Shown here piece after piece: positions 38,501 through 44,650 of a DNA stretch of 64,000 nt (position 1 is its first letter; each line of letters opens with the position of its first letter). The notes under the pieces were generated by a model. It was not told the origin of the DNA. It did not search any database and saw only the letters and a program-made list of their open reading frames with translations. The stretch comes from Reticulitermes speratus (Eukaryota > Arthropoda > Insecta > Blattodea > Rhinotermitidae). The position numbers and the translations under genes were made by a program. The stretch is taken from NCBI GenBank assembly GCA_021186555.1, contig JAJKFL010000013.1, forward strand, positions 17,477,243 to 17,541,242. The letters are read 5' to 3'.

Positions 38501-41500
38501 GTTATGTCAGTGTTTCTTTCTCACTCACAGCTTGTACACATTATGAAATAGGTCAGCTTCTTCCTGTACAGTTTTATTTTGTGTTTTCTTCTTTGGCCTA
38601 CCTCCATTAAGAGTTCTGGGTTATGAAGCTTCATGGTTTGGTGTGTGGGTAATATTCCAAAATATTGGTAACCATCTACCAAACTATGAGTGAGTTTCAA
38701 AAAACAAGGTAACGGGCACTCTGATGCCAAGAACTTTCTTCAGACTTTCATGTATACATGGCACATTAATAACAGGTAGTACATATCAGACCTCAGTGTG
38801 TTCACCTTTGACATTTAAGAATGTCCCACCGTGGCACCAAGGCATGTATCCCATTGTGGAAGAAATTGGTGTCAAGTGTCTGTAGTCAGGAGGTGATGGC
38901 ATGCTTCATATCAGGAAACTGCAAATTGCTTGCCAGCCAGGTGTGTCTTAAGAGGTCCAAAGAATTGAGAATCACTGGATGAGAGACTGGGACCATTGTG
39001 AGGGTGGTCTGTAACCTCCCAACTGCAGCACCTTAACCAGTGACAAGTCTGGTTGGCAGAATTTGCACAGTGTTTGTTACCTTGCTTTTTTAAATGTCCT
39101 GGTGCATGGTATCACAGCCCAGAAGACCACATTATTCATTTTTACCACTGTGAGGAACTAATATGTCATCAGTTATGTGAGCATTTAAATTAAATAGTTG
39201 TATGTTTTTGGTCTTGGAATTGACAGGTATAAGACTTGGATGTTTTTTATTGTTTAGCGTTACCCAGTCATGTGGCAAGGTCTGTTGGCTCTGAAGAATG
39301 ACCAAGCTGCTGTCCAGATGCACTTTGTGTTTGGGAACCCACATGTCGCACGTGAGTCCCTTCCTTGCAATTCAGATGGCAGCACACCACCTCTGCGTAT
39401 TGCGCAACGAATGAGGCTTGAGCAGACTCAGTTGGAGGGTGTTGCAAGAAAAATGCAGGTGAGTGGTTGTTGTACTAGTATGAAGAGATGACAGGCAGTT
39501 GAGCATGCTGACAAGTACAGAATTTGGTTGTGTGTGCTGTGTGTGGAAATTAAGTGGTTAATAAAGTGCAAAGTGCATATGATGGAAAGATTTTAAAATT
39601 TTAATGTTAGGCAGTTGCATGTTCATCGCCTGTTTTAAATACCATGCACGTTTGAATAGTAGTTGAGGATACTATTTACAGTTTGACCTCCAGTTGCTGT
39701 TTATGCCCAGGCACTGATTTGCACACTTACGGTGGTTTAATACAATATTTGTGTGCTTCTGTTTGATTGAAAATATTGAAATGTACCAGTTTAAAAGCTG
39801 TTGTGGTCATATCAGGACAATAAAAATCATGAGATGAATAGTCAACCACTTACAATTAGTTGCTAGTATGGAGCTAGATCTAGCTAGTTTCAGCCAATTG
39901 TTTTGGCCTTGGACCATGATCAGATATTATGGTATGTGTTCCTTAATGTTGATCCATGAGCTGTTTCACTTTCTTGTTGCCAGATGGACAATGAGCACTG
40001 CATGTTGCTTGCCTTACCTTGTGGCCGAGATCACATGGATGTTCTGCAGCAGTCAAACAACCTGCAGACAGGATTTATAACATACCTGCAACAGAAACAG
40101 GCAGCAGGAATTGTCAATATTGCAGCACCAGGCTCTCAGCAGGTAGGTGTTGCATTCACTACACCTTCAGGTTCACCTACTTCATCTGTGCTAGGAAATG
40201 TTATGTCTGTTGACTCGACTCATTCAGTGCTACTAATGCACATTTACACTGTTATCATTCTGTAAGATTATCCATGATCAGAGTTCATATTTGGTGTGAG
40301 GGTTAATTGATACGGTATATCATGTGTTCCCAAATTTAATGTACTCTCCAGCTGTGAAATACTGAATTGAAGATATTGCGTGTACAAAATTTATTCATCA
40401 GTTCCTAAATAGAGTAAACAGCTAGTGAAGCATTAGGCATTTTGGAAATGTTTCATTGGAACATTTTTGCGTGTGACTTTTAGAAAATCTGTTGAAGTTT
40501 GTATACTTAATATTATACATGCCCCGTGCAGTTGTTTTACATATGTAAGATTTAATTACCAACTACTGCACAATAAGCTTATACACTCTTACATGTTTCA
40601 GCTGACTATCTCAGTCATCATCAGGGAGTCATCGTACATAGACATAAGCAGCGTACATCGTGGCTCTGAATGGTAATTGCCCATCTGTCACAGCCGCAGT
40701 CACTGATTTTATAGTTTAAATTACATATGATAAATGCAGTATGTTATTACATAAAATTTAGGTGTAAGATCTATATAAAATCTATATAATCTGTCTCTCA
40801 ACCACTTCCAGATTTTGTGGGGTGGAGACCTGTAATATTATATAGTCAATGTAAATGATTAAAATGAATTCTAAAATAAAATAAAATAATTTAAATTTTA
40901 AAAAGATAACTGTCAATAGATCAAGTATCATACACCTGGCTGTGATATTCAGTGTTTATTTCTTGAGTAATATCTCTGTACTTAATCCATAGCTACCCGT
41001 TCACAGTAACAGTACAGAGATATTAAAAAACTAACTAACTCCATGGAGCAGAGTCCTTCTTGAGAAGCTAACAGGTCGTCAGCTAGTCAAGAAATTCCCC
41101 GCGTTTCATGGAACCCGAAGGTTCATTACCGCACTCACAAGAGCCCGCCACCTGTCCCTATCCTGAGCCATATCAATCCAGTCCATGCCCCCCCCCCCCA
41201 TCCCACTTCTTGAAGATCCATATTAATATTATCCTCCCATCTACGCCTGGGTCTTCCAAGTGGTCGATATTACTCATGAAATAAACACCAGATACCACAG
41301 CCAGGGGTATGTATAGACATATACTTGATCTATTGATATACTGATAAACAGTTATCTTTTTAAAATTTAAATAATTATATCTTATTTTAGAATTCATTTT
41401 AATCGTTTACATTTATTGTATAATATTACCGGTCTCCACCCCACAAAAACTGGAAGTGGTTGAGAGACAGATTATATAGATTTTATATAGATCTTATACC

Positions 41501-42912
41501 TAAATTTTTTGTAATAACATACTGCATTTTATCATATGTAATTTGAACTATAAAATCAGTGACTGCGGCTGTGACAGATGGGCAATTACCATTCAGAGAC
41601 ACGATGTACGCTGCTTATGTCTATGTACGATGACTCCCTGATGATGGCTGGGATAGTCAGCTGAAACATGTAGGAGTGTATAAGCTTATTGTGCAGTAGT
41701 TGGTAATAAAAACTTACTGTTGAAGTTTGTATGTGAGAGTACTATACTCTTAAGCATTCATCTTCATGTGAATCAGAACTTTGTTTCAGTTTTGTACATA
41801 TTTTTCATTACTCTTTGAACATGGAACAATAAAATAAATTTCATTAAATGACTGTTTTCAGTGGCAGAGTCTGGTAAAATATCTAACAGAGTTGTACATG
41901 CAAGAATCTAATGAACACTTTGTACGTATTCAGAGGGAAAGAAGTCTGCATTTTATTTGGGGGAAAATAAATAATTTTTTGCCACTGTAAGTTTGGGTGC
42001 TCAAACAATTATTTTTAATCATTTGGATGATGAGATACATGCTAGTCAATTTGGTGAGATGCCATTCAGTGACACAAATGGCTGTGCAGTGGATGGGATT
42101 CTTTTGCCGTCGCCACCATCATCATCATCATCATCATCATCATCAGGCCCCTATCATCACAGCCCCATTATGATCACCACCACCACCTGCAGCATCTTGT
42201 GTAAGTATGTAACTGTGTCATCAGCCCTCATTGTAGCAGCATCAGTATCCTTACAATATAAACTTCCTCAGTGGTACTTCCCACTGCCATCAGCGGTGGC
42301 AGCAGTAATATGAGCAGCTGCCCTCCCATCTGCTAATTGTCCTGTACCATCCACATTCCCCCCCCTCTTACTCCCCTCCTGCATCTGTCACTCCCTCTCG
42401 AACCTGTCCATCATCCCTGCCCATACCTGTGTGTTCAAACAGTTACGACCAGTAGGTACTCCACTTCTGTGATAGGTGATCTTGTCTTGATAGAAGTAAA
42501 ATTTATTACACTAAATGACAGATCTTTGAATTTCTTTTAGGGACTCCATATTTTTTAAGTCATAGTTTGGCCTGAGAGTTCCACATTTTTATGTGCTGCT
42601 GATCCATTATGAGTTAATTTCAATATCCTTGCATTTCATTTTATTATGTTCAGCACAGTATGAAACAGTTACACTGTGTTGTACATGCAAACTGTGAACA
42701 CAGGCAGTTGTTTAAAACTGTGATATTCAGTGGAGAAATTAATACAATGTGTTAACGAAGCCAATTTCATTTGTTCGCTGTAGGCTGCATATGTGGTACA
42801 CATCTTCCCATCATGTGACTTTGCCAATGAGAATTTGGCACGCATTGCACCAGACCTACTGCACAGAGTGGCGGACATTGCACACCTTCTCATCATCATC
42901 GCCACTGTGTAA
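2372..42912 (+). CDS. spen: split ends (Spen/MINT/SHARP) gene, 17 coding exons in window, 5' end missing
   Basis: Spen proteins are nuclear RNA-binding transcriptional corepressors. They bind RNA with N-terminal RRMs and recruit SMRT/NCoR-HDAC machinery through a C-terminal SPOC domain. Read exon by exon, the window encodes about 4,830 residues: SR-rich segment, RRM2 (RNP2 ICVRNL, RNP1 RYALVCFK), RRM3 ([14 protein letters not shown]), RRM4 ([14 protein letters not shown]), a long disordered charged, Ser- and Pro-rich body, and the SPOC domain ending HLLIIIATV-stop. Coding exons: 2372-2524, 5407-5565, 8484-8644, 10270-10492, 11169-11295, 12808-12988, 14717-14823, 15727-15896, 17623-17871, 19219-30848, 31190-31360, 34126-34223, 36616-36775, 37240-37672, 39258-39458, 39984-40142, 42784-42912. 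Exon phases agree at every junction except 34223/36616. The initiator and RRM1 of the family are not here, so the gene starts upstream. Four -1 frame slips (near 19.57, 19.70, 34.20 and 37.45 kb) interrupt the reading frame as given and look like missing single bases. Identity rests on my recall of human SPEN and insect orthologues. Confidence 0.95.
2925..3060. repeat. short minisatellite with core ggaccataacgattgaaat
   Basis: Four degenerate copies of ggaccataacgatt-(a/g)aaatttgg occur at 2922, 2950, 3009 and 3037, with a further ggaccata at 3240. Period is irregular, about 30-60 nt. Confidence 0.6.
3071..3235 (+). mobile_element. hAT-like MITE, copy 1
   Basis: This 165-bp element starts cagaggtgtacaaatccc and ends aaatttgtgtcccactg, an imperfect terminal inverted repeat of hAT type (CAGnGGTG). 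It is flanked by a likely 8-bp target duplication, ctttgtac at 3063-3070 and ctttggac at 3236-3243, with one mismatch. A second, diverged copy is at 57717-57881 in the same orientation. Confidence 0.7.
4005..4110 (+). mobile_element. tRNA-type SINE fragment
   Basis: It contains ggcttgaatcccagctgg (box B-like), then atcctgactgaattgtgtgg. The fragment at 16150-16215 has the same order (gactctcagctggg, atcctgaca, gtggttt). Boundaries are unclear. Confidence 0.45.
4495..4575 (-). repeat. dispersed repeat relic (QLVKKFPAF-type), copy 2
   Basis: The sequence ggggaatttcttgactagct and the following cctctcaagaaggaccctgc are the reverse complement of 41041-41100. Confidence 0.7.
5407..5565 (+). CDS. 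spen: spen window exon 2: Ser/Arg-rich segment
   Basis: The acceptor is ...atttagcag and the donor is gtactg. The frame is phase 2 in and phase 2 out. It encodes [19 protein letters not shown] followed by further Ser-rich sequence ending DKSCSPH. This matches the SR-rich linker that lies between RRM1 and RRM2 in SPEN proteins. Confidence 0.8.
5975..6240 (+). mobile_element. SINE-like repeat sharing a body with 56775-56960
   Basis: The string gggatttgtggtggacaaag at 6080 recurs as gggatttgtggtggacagag at 56862, and the flanking order (box B-like gttc..., then agtggca, then cattt/cattc) is also shared. Head and tail boundaries are not clear. Confidence 0.5.
7291..7593 (+). mobile_element. tRNA-derived SINE with target-site duplication
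   Basis: Box A tggcacagttgg lies at 7302-7313 and a perfect box B ggttcgattcc at 7347-7357. The 303-bp body is flanked by acttgtttattt (7279-7290) and acttgttcattt (7594-7605), a 12-bp duplication with one mismatch. Pol III promoters of this spacing mark SINEs mobilised by a LINE partner. Confidence 0.8.
8484..8644 (+). CDS. spen: spen window exon 3: linker and first strand of RRM2
   Basis: It encodes a short linker and then [16 protein letters not shown], where ICVRNL is the RNP2 motif of RRM2 (human SPEN has IKVQNLPVRS at this place). The acceptor is a tandem cagcag at 8481-8486, so the exon may start at 8484 or 8487, with or without one Ser. The donor is gtaagg and the exon ends one base into an Asp codon. 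Confidence 0.88.
8845..9258 (+). mobile_element. tRNA-derived SINE with perfect 14-bp target-site duplication
   Basis: This 414-bp element is flanked by identical taccagtccccatt at 8831-8844 and 9259-9272. Its head is a near-intact tRNA-like fold of 73 nt (8848-8920): acceptor halves gacctcgg / ccgaggtc pair perfectly, with box A tggactagtgg (8856-8866) and box B ggttcgatccc (8900-8910). It ends in an (attatt)-rich tail. The perfect duplication and intact stem suggest a young insertion. Confidence 0.9.
9725..10269 (+). repeat. minisatellite of degenerate 3' splice site plus exon-start copies
   Basis: About 15 units of 25-50 nt repeat the pattern ttgtgtttcag-atatgagtctgaag followed by atgggctgttc-like sequence. 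The pattern equals the genuine border of exon 4 (tgtttcag | atacgagtctgaagg). Clear AG positions: 9732, 9774, 9882, 9990, 10058, 10095, 10132, 10164, 10201 and 10235, then the true one at 10269. Other units have lost the AG. Confidence 0.85.
10270..10492 (+). CDS. spen: spen window exon 4: body of RRM2
   Basis: It encodes [18 protein letters not shown] and continues through RNP1 RYALVCFK to [12 protein letters not shown] and DNEFR, closely matching human SPEN RRM2 ([18 protein letters not shown]). The acceptor is gtgtttcag and the donor is gtagca. Entry is phase 1 and exit is phase 2. The intron just upstream holds many degenerate copies of this same intron-exon border (see findings). Confidence 0.95.
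10493..11168 (+). other. spen intron, short tetranucleotide repeats only
   Basis: Imperfect cattcattcatttattcatt / cagtcagtcagtcatt repeats lie at 10610-10650. Nothing else recognisable. Confidence 0.7.
11169..11295 (+). CDS. spen: spen window exon 5: start of RRM3
   Basis: It encodes [19 protein letters not shown] with RNP2 LFIGNL, then HFEQFGEII. Human SPEN has [18 protein letters not shown] at the same place. The acceptor is gttctcag and the donor is gtaagt. The exon leaves at phase 0. Confidence 0.95.
11690..11842 (+). mobile_element. SINE-like fragment with ATTAA tail
   Basis: Box B-like ggttctgggttcattcccag lies at 11763-11782, followed by a tail of repeated aatta units at 11818-11842. 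Such pentamer tails are usual for RTE-mobilised SINEs. Confidence 0.5.
12139..12620 (+). mobile_element. pogo/Tigger-like DNA transposon relic (transposase N-terminus)
   Basis: Translation gives [20 protein letters not shown], then [18 protein letters not shown], a stop, then [19 protein letters not shown]: the CENP-B-type psq helix-turn-helix of Tigger transposases. After further stops, [19 protein letters not shown] matches the second CENP-B-type DNA-binding domain. The element is clearly dead, with several in-frame stops and no catalytic DDE part here. Confidence 0.8.
12808..12988 (+). CDS. spen: spen window exon 6: end of RRM3, start of RRM4
   Basis: It encodes [20 protein letters not shown], the RNP1 of RRM3, then [19 protein letters not shown] and VWVDGIA, the RNP2 of RRM4. 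The acceptor is ggttttacag and the donor is gtattt. The exon ends one base into a codon that the next exon completes as Asp. Confidence 0.95.
12989..14716 (+). other. spen intron, possible minus-strand SINE and TCC microsatellite
   Basis: The reverse complement of 13235-13335 has a box B-like cagtctgaatcttggctggg. A (TCC)n run lies at about 14537-14561. No gene seen. Confidence 0.5.
14717..14823 (+). CDS. spen: spen window exon 7: middle of RRM4
   Basis: It encodes [18 protein letters not shown] and then [14 protein letters not shown], where GHALIYFE is the RNP1 of RRM4. The acceptor is gtttcag and the donor is gtagat. The exon leaves at phase 0. Confidence 0.93.
14824..15726 (+). other. spen intron, nothing recognisable
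   Basis: AT-rich, no convincing ORF or repeat pattern noticed. Confidence 0.6.
15727..15896 (+). CDS. spen: spen window exon 8: end of RRM4 and following helix
   Basis: It encodes [20 protein letters not shown] and then [20 protein letters not shown]. Human SPEN has IKVDFANRESQLAFY at this position. The acceptor is ctctgcag and the donor is gtaagt. The exon leaves at phase 2. Confidence 0.93.
15897..17622 (+). other. spen intron with SINE-like fragment
   Basis: A SINE-like fragment lies at about 16085-16270 (gactctcagctggg, then atcctgaca and gtggttta), related to 4005-4110. A T18 run lies before the acceptor. Confidence 0.5.
17623..17871 (+). CDS. spen: spen window exon 9: Arg/Tyr-rich linker
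   Basis: It encodes [18 protein letters not shown] and continues to [14 protein letters not shown]. In human SPEN a similar Tyr/Arg/Asp-rich stretch follows RRM4. The acceptor is a tandem cagcag at 17620-17625, preceded by a run of 18 T, so the exon may start at 17623 or 17626 without changing frame. The donor is gtcaga. The exon leaves at phase 2. Confidence 0.85.
17872..19218 (+). other. spen intron, nothing recognisable
   Basis: No supported ORF, repeat or RNA seen. Confidence 0.6.
19219..30848 (+). CDS. spen: spen window exon 10: giant exon encoding the disordered body
   Basis: This 11.6 kb exon starts after gtttgcag with [20 protein letters not shown] and ends with KSQ before gtaggt. 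Landmarks: [20 protein letters not shown] and [15 protein letters not shown] (about 20.5-20.8 kb, shared with SPEN); long Ser/Thr/Pro tracts (20.9-22.3 kb); Lys/Glu/Asp coiled-coil-like repeats (22.4-23.7 kb); [14 protein letters not shown] (23.8 kb); a 40-43-aa repeat (24.47-25.06 kb); [19 protein letters not shown] (26.5 kb); [11 protein letters not shown] and [11 protein letters not shown] (28.9 kb); [14 protein letters not shown] (29.6 kb); a Pro/Gln-rich end. There are His runs near 20.05 and 26.06 kb. The reading frame slips by -1 twice near its start. The conserved-looking peptide [15 protein letters not shown] with [10 protein letters not shown] (19585-19677) is in a frame different from both flanks, and the long uninterrupted frame begins only about 19.7 kb. 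Confidence 0.93.
24471..25058 (+). repeat. tandem repeat in the Spen body, about five units of 40-43 residues
   Basis: Units share LDSSDDE-x(2)-RK-LSDV-K-D-Y/F-DKQ-LKKS-KN. Starts are [32 protein letters not shown] and PDLTTEET. Each has an acidic SSDD cluster (a casein kinase 2-type site) followed by a basic stretch. DNA copies are diverged, so the array is not recent. Confidence 0.85.
30849..31189 (+). other. short spen intron
   Basis: 341 nt, gtaggt to gatttttacag, nothing else recognisable. Confidence 0.8.
31190..31360 (+). CDS. spen: spen window exon 11
   Basis: It is 57 codons long and phase 0 at both ends. The acceptor is gatttttacag and the donor is gtaagt. It encodes [16 protein letters not shown], then [20 protein letters not shown] and [11 protein letters not shown]. 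The Pro-rich composition and the position fit the segment between the disordered body and SPOC. Confidence 0.85.
31361..34125 (+). other. spen intron with MITE fragment
   Basis: A member of the ttctggg MITE family lies at about 31703-31800. An imperfect palindrome gcacatgca...tgcatgtgc lies at 32172-32230. No gene seen. Confidence 0.55.
34126..34223 (+). CDS. spen: spen window exon 12, likely one base short
   Basis: It encodes [20 protein letters not shown] and then AQRQQSP. The acceptor is a tandem cagcag at 34123-34128, allowing an alternative start at 34129. The donor is gtaact. As given, the exon ends at phase 2 while the next exon needs phase 0. The run of six C at 34202-34207 is a likely place for a missing base: one more C would give SPPPAHQQ and restore phase 0. 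Confidence 0.75.
34224..36615 (+). other. spen intron with Tigger-like element
   Basis: It holds the deleted pogo/Tigger element 35645-36503. Otherwise nothing recognisable. Confidence 0.6.
35645..36503 (+). mobile_element. deleted pogo/Tigger-like DNA transposon with terminal inverted repeats
   Basis: Left end cagtaaaccctcactaatct and right end attaacgaggttttactg (reverse complement cagtaaaacctcgttaat) form the terminal repeat. Internal sequence near 36000-36200 reads [19 protein letters not shown], then [14 protein letters not shown], the usual Tigger transposase C-terminus (Q-x-LDSFF). An ACCC simple repeat sits just inside the right end. Most of the catalytic region is absent. Confidence 0.8.
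36616..36775 (+). CDS. spen: spen window exon 13
   Basis: It encodes [20 protein letters not shown] and then [23 protein letters not shown] proteins have a related GEVRMNT-type segment before SPOC. The acceptor is tacttgcag and the donor is gtgagc. The exon leaves at phase 1. A second acceptor at 36566 (ttttttcacattcag) would be in phase with exon 12 as written but would add an unlikely Cys-rich peptide. Confidence 0.82.
37240..37672 (+). CDS. spen: spen window exon 14, contains a frame slip
   Basis: It opens [20 protein letters not shown], a Glu/Ser/Pro segment with a candidate SUMO site (VKSE). Downstream of about 37.45 kb the recognisable protein ([17 protein letters not shown], then [15 protein letters not shown], running into SPOC) is in the -1 frame. 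No GT-AG intron of credible length accounts for this. The acceptor is ggttacag, the donor is gtaaca, and the exon leaves at phase 0. Confidence 0.85.
37673..39257 (+). other. spen intron with possible MITE remnants
   Basis: gttctgggttatgaa at 38612 and cagcccagaagacc at 39115 resemble the two ends of the ttctggg MITE family. The interior is unrecognised. No gene seen. Confidence 0.4.
39258..39458 (+). CDS. spen: spen window exon 15: start of SPOC domain
   Basis: It encodes [20 protein letters not shown], then [16 protein letters not shown] and [20 protein letters not shown]. Human SPEN SPOC has [20 protein letters not shown] and [20 protein letters not shown], so identity is very high. The exon is 67 codons, phase 0 at both ends. 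The acceptor is tgtttag and the donor is gtgagt. Confidence 0.97.
39984..40142 (+). CDS. spen: spen window exon 16: middle of SPOC domain
   Basis: It encodes [20 protein letters not shown], then [17 protein letters not shown]. It matches the SPOC core [14 protein letters not shown] and FITYLQAKQAAGIINV of SPEN. It is phase 0 at both ends. The acceptor is ttgttgccag and the donor is gtaggt. Confidence 0.97.
40550..41711. mobile_element. large foldback element with two arms of about 430 bp
   Basis: The left arm 40550-40974 and right arm 41266-41711 are reverse complements with modest divergence: for example accaactactgcacaataag on the left and cttattgtgcagtagttggt on the right. Between them lie a small perfect hairpin (atatctctgtact / agtacagagatat, about 40969-41022) and a QLVKKFPAF-type repeat. 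Confidence 0.85.
41036..41260 (+). repeat. dispersed repeat (QLVKKFPAF-type), copy 3, inside foldback
   Basis: Translation around 41060 reads [20 protein letters not shown] then [13 protein letters not shown], a string I remember from many spurious predicted proteins of cockroaches and termites. It is the best preserved of three copies and sits between the arms of the foldback, so it inserted there or was captured. Confidence 0.65.
42784..42912 (+). CDS. spen: spen window exon 17: end of SPOC domain and stop codon
   Basis: It encodes [36 protein letters not shown] and IIIATV, then TAA. Human SPEN ends APDLLASISNISPHLMIVI plus ASV, so the protein terminates at the conserved place. The acceptor is ttcgctgtag. 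Confidence 0.95.
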   Translation, partial: AAYVVHIFPSCDFANENLARIAPDLLHRVADIAHLLIIIATV

Positions 42913-44650
42913 CGGACTCCCAACACCGAGGGTATCAGCATTCATATGTGGAAGGAATGTTTATTTTATGTACAACTGAGGTAGCATTGTTTACCCTCAT
43001 CTGACAGGAGTGGAGACAAGCATCACCATGGAGATTGCTGTCTTCTGGAGTGTCATACCGTGTAACCTGGTAGATAGGTACTGATGTTGCAGAGGAACCT
43101 GCTGCCCTCATCATCAGGGTATAAATTCAGTACTTGCCTCCCAAACGACATGGCATCCCATTCCACAGGACAGTAATTCTGTTGTGAAAACCCCAAAGAC
43201 TGACAAGTATCATCATCATAATTGTCATCATAACCACCACTGTCATCATCACCACCACCACCACTCCCTCGCATTATATGCTTTTCAGAACGTACAATGT
43301 TAAAATTTACAGGAAGAATTACACACTTAGAATGTGTTGGGCCATTCTTAACACATGTGTGCCGATACCCAGAGTGAGCAGGCAGTCAGTCTGAAATGAC
43401 TTGATGTTAAAGTGACAGCTTATCTTTATTCATCGACACAGTGATCAGCAGTGACAAGCTGCATGATGGCCAAGTACTGCTTTTAGAGTACAAGTACGGT
43501 ATAACCTGAAAGAAATTCACCTACTTAATAAGACACCTCACTGCAAGTGAGAAACCACTGATAGAGGAACTTTGACAAACTATACATAAGTAAATGTGGC
43601 ATAATTTTAACAGCTAATACAAATACTAATGCGATGAATCTTGTACACTCCTGTATTACGTTCAAAATGGCGCGGACAGTGACCGGTTTGGTTAGTGGAA
43701 TTGTACGCAACATGTCGATAATATGTAAATTGGATGTGAATTTTTAATCCTCCCACCCCTCCTGTAGCTATATGAGCGACTCTAAGCGAATGTTTTGTTT
43801 ACTTGATGTACAGTTCTGTAATTATAACAATTGTAAAATTCTTGTTGCATCTTCATAACTCTGGACTGATCTACTCATTGCATTCATCATCATTAATTTT
43901 AAAATCACCTCACCAATGTATATTTTGTACATAAACATAATAATCATTGTGTATTGTTGTTTGAATTTTAGTCCAGGTACCTATTATAAATATATACGAT
44001 GCAGTATAAATATATGTATATATAAATATTAAGGCTCATCGTAATATTCATAGATGATTGTAGTTGTAAGTTGTATCCAGATGTGTAGATAATAGATGCA
44101 GTGTGCACTGTCATTCCTACAAAATTGTCAACACATTTATCGGTACTTATCTGTTCTCCCTTCTGCAGTCAGAGTGCATGCAAATAGTTGTCTATTATCA
44201 CTTGGCTTGTGGATAATATGAACATGATGTGTCGTTGCAACATCTCGCATTCTAGAAAGTAGTAGTTTTTTACTTTTTTCTTTTAAATTTAGAATTGTCA
44301 GTAATGGTGAACAAGTGTTTTTCAATGTCAGTTTGCTCAAAACGTCATCCCAGATTCTATTTTCACTTTTTATTGTGTAAAAGTGAGTAAATCATTATCA
44401 TATATTTTTTGATGTGTACAAAAAGATAAAGGAACTGGACACAATGCTCGCTCGCATGTTTGGATTTGCAGCCAACTGAGTTCCCCCCGACCGACCGACC
44501 GAGACAGGAAACAAAACTTGTAAATATTTCAGAGACTATCTTAGGCTGTGATCTCTCTGCATTAAGTTACTGAATTTAATTTGATAAAAAGATCGTCCAG
44601 TGATTTAAGTTATTTAATGAATGAAAATATAAAGTGTTAATAAAAATAAA
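42913..44650 (+). other. spen: probable spen 3' UTR with poly(A) signals
   Basis: This AT-rich stretch follows the spen stop. Two overlapping-range poly(A) signals, AATAAA at 44639-44644 and 44645-44650, are the first good candidates and fit a 1.7 kb UTR. A MITE-family fragment lies at about 43036-43120, and (ATC/ACC)-rich simple sequence at 43190-43265. The true cleavage site cannot be seen from sequence. Confidence 0.5.
43926..44526 (+). promoter_or_regulatory. three Pumilio-type motifs in spen 3' UTR
   Basis: UGUANAUA matches occur at 43926-43933 (tgtacata), 44084-44091 (tgtagata) and 44519-44526 (tgtaaata). This is the consensus of Pumilio-family RNA-binding proteins. In AT-rich DNA such matches arise by chance, so this is a weak call. 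Confidence 0.3.

Larger units (their letters stand above)
40143..42783 (+). other. spen intron with large foldback
   Basis: It holds the 1.16 kb foldback 40550-41711. An ATC microsatellite lies at about 42116-42145. Confidence 0.7.
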
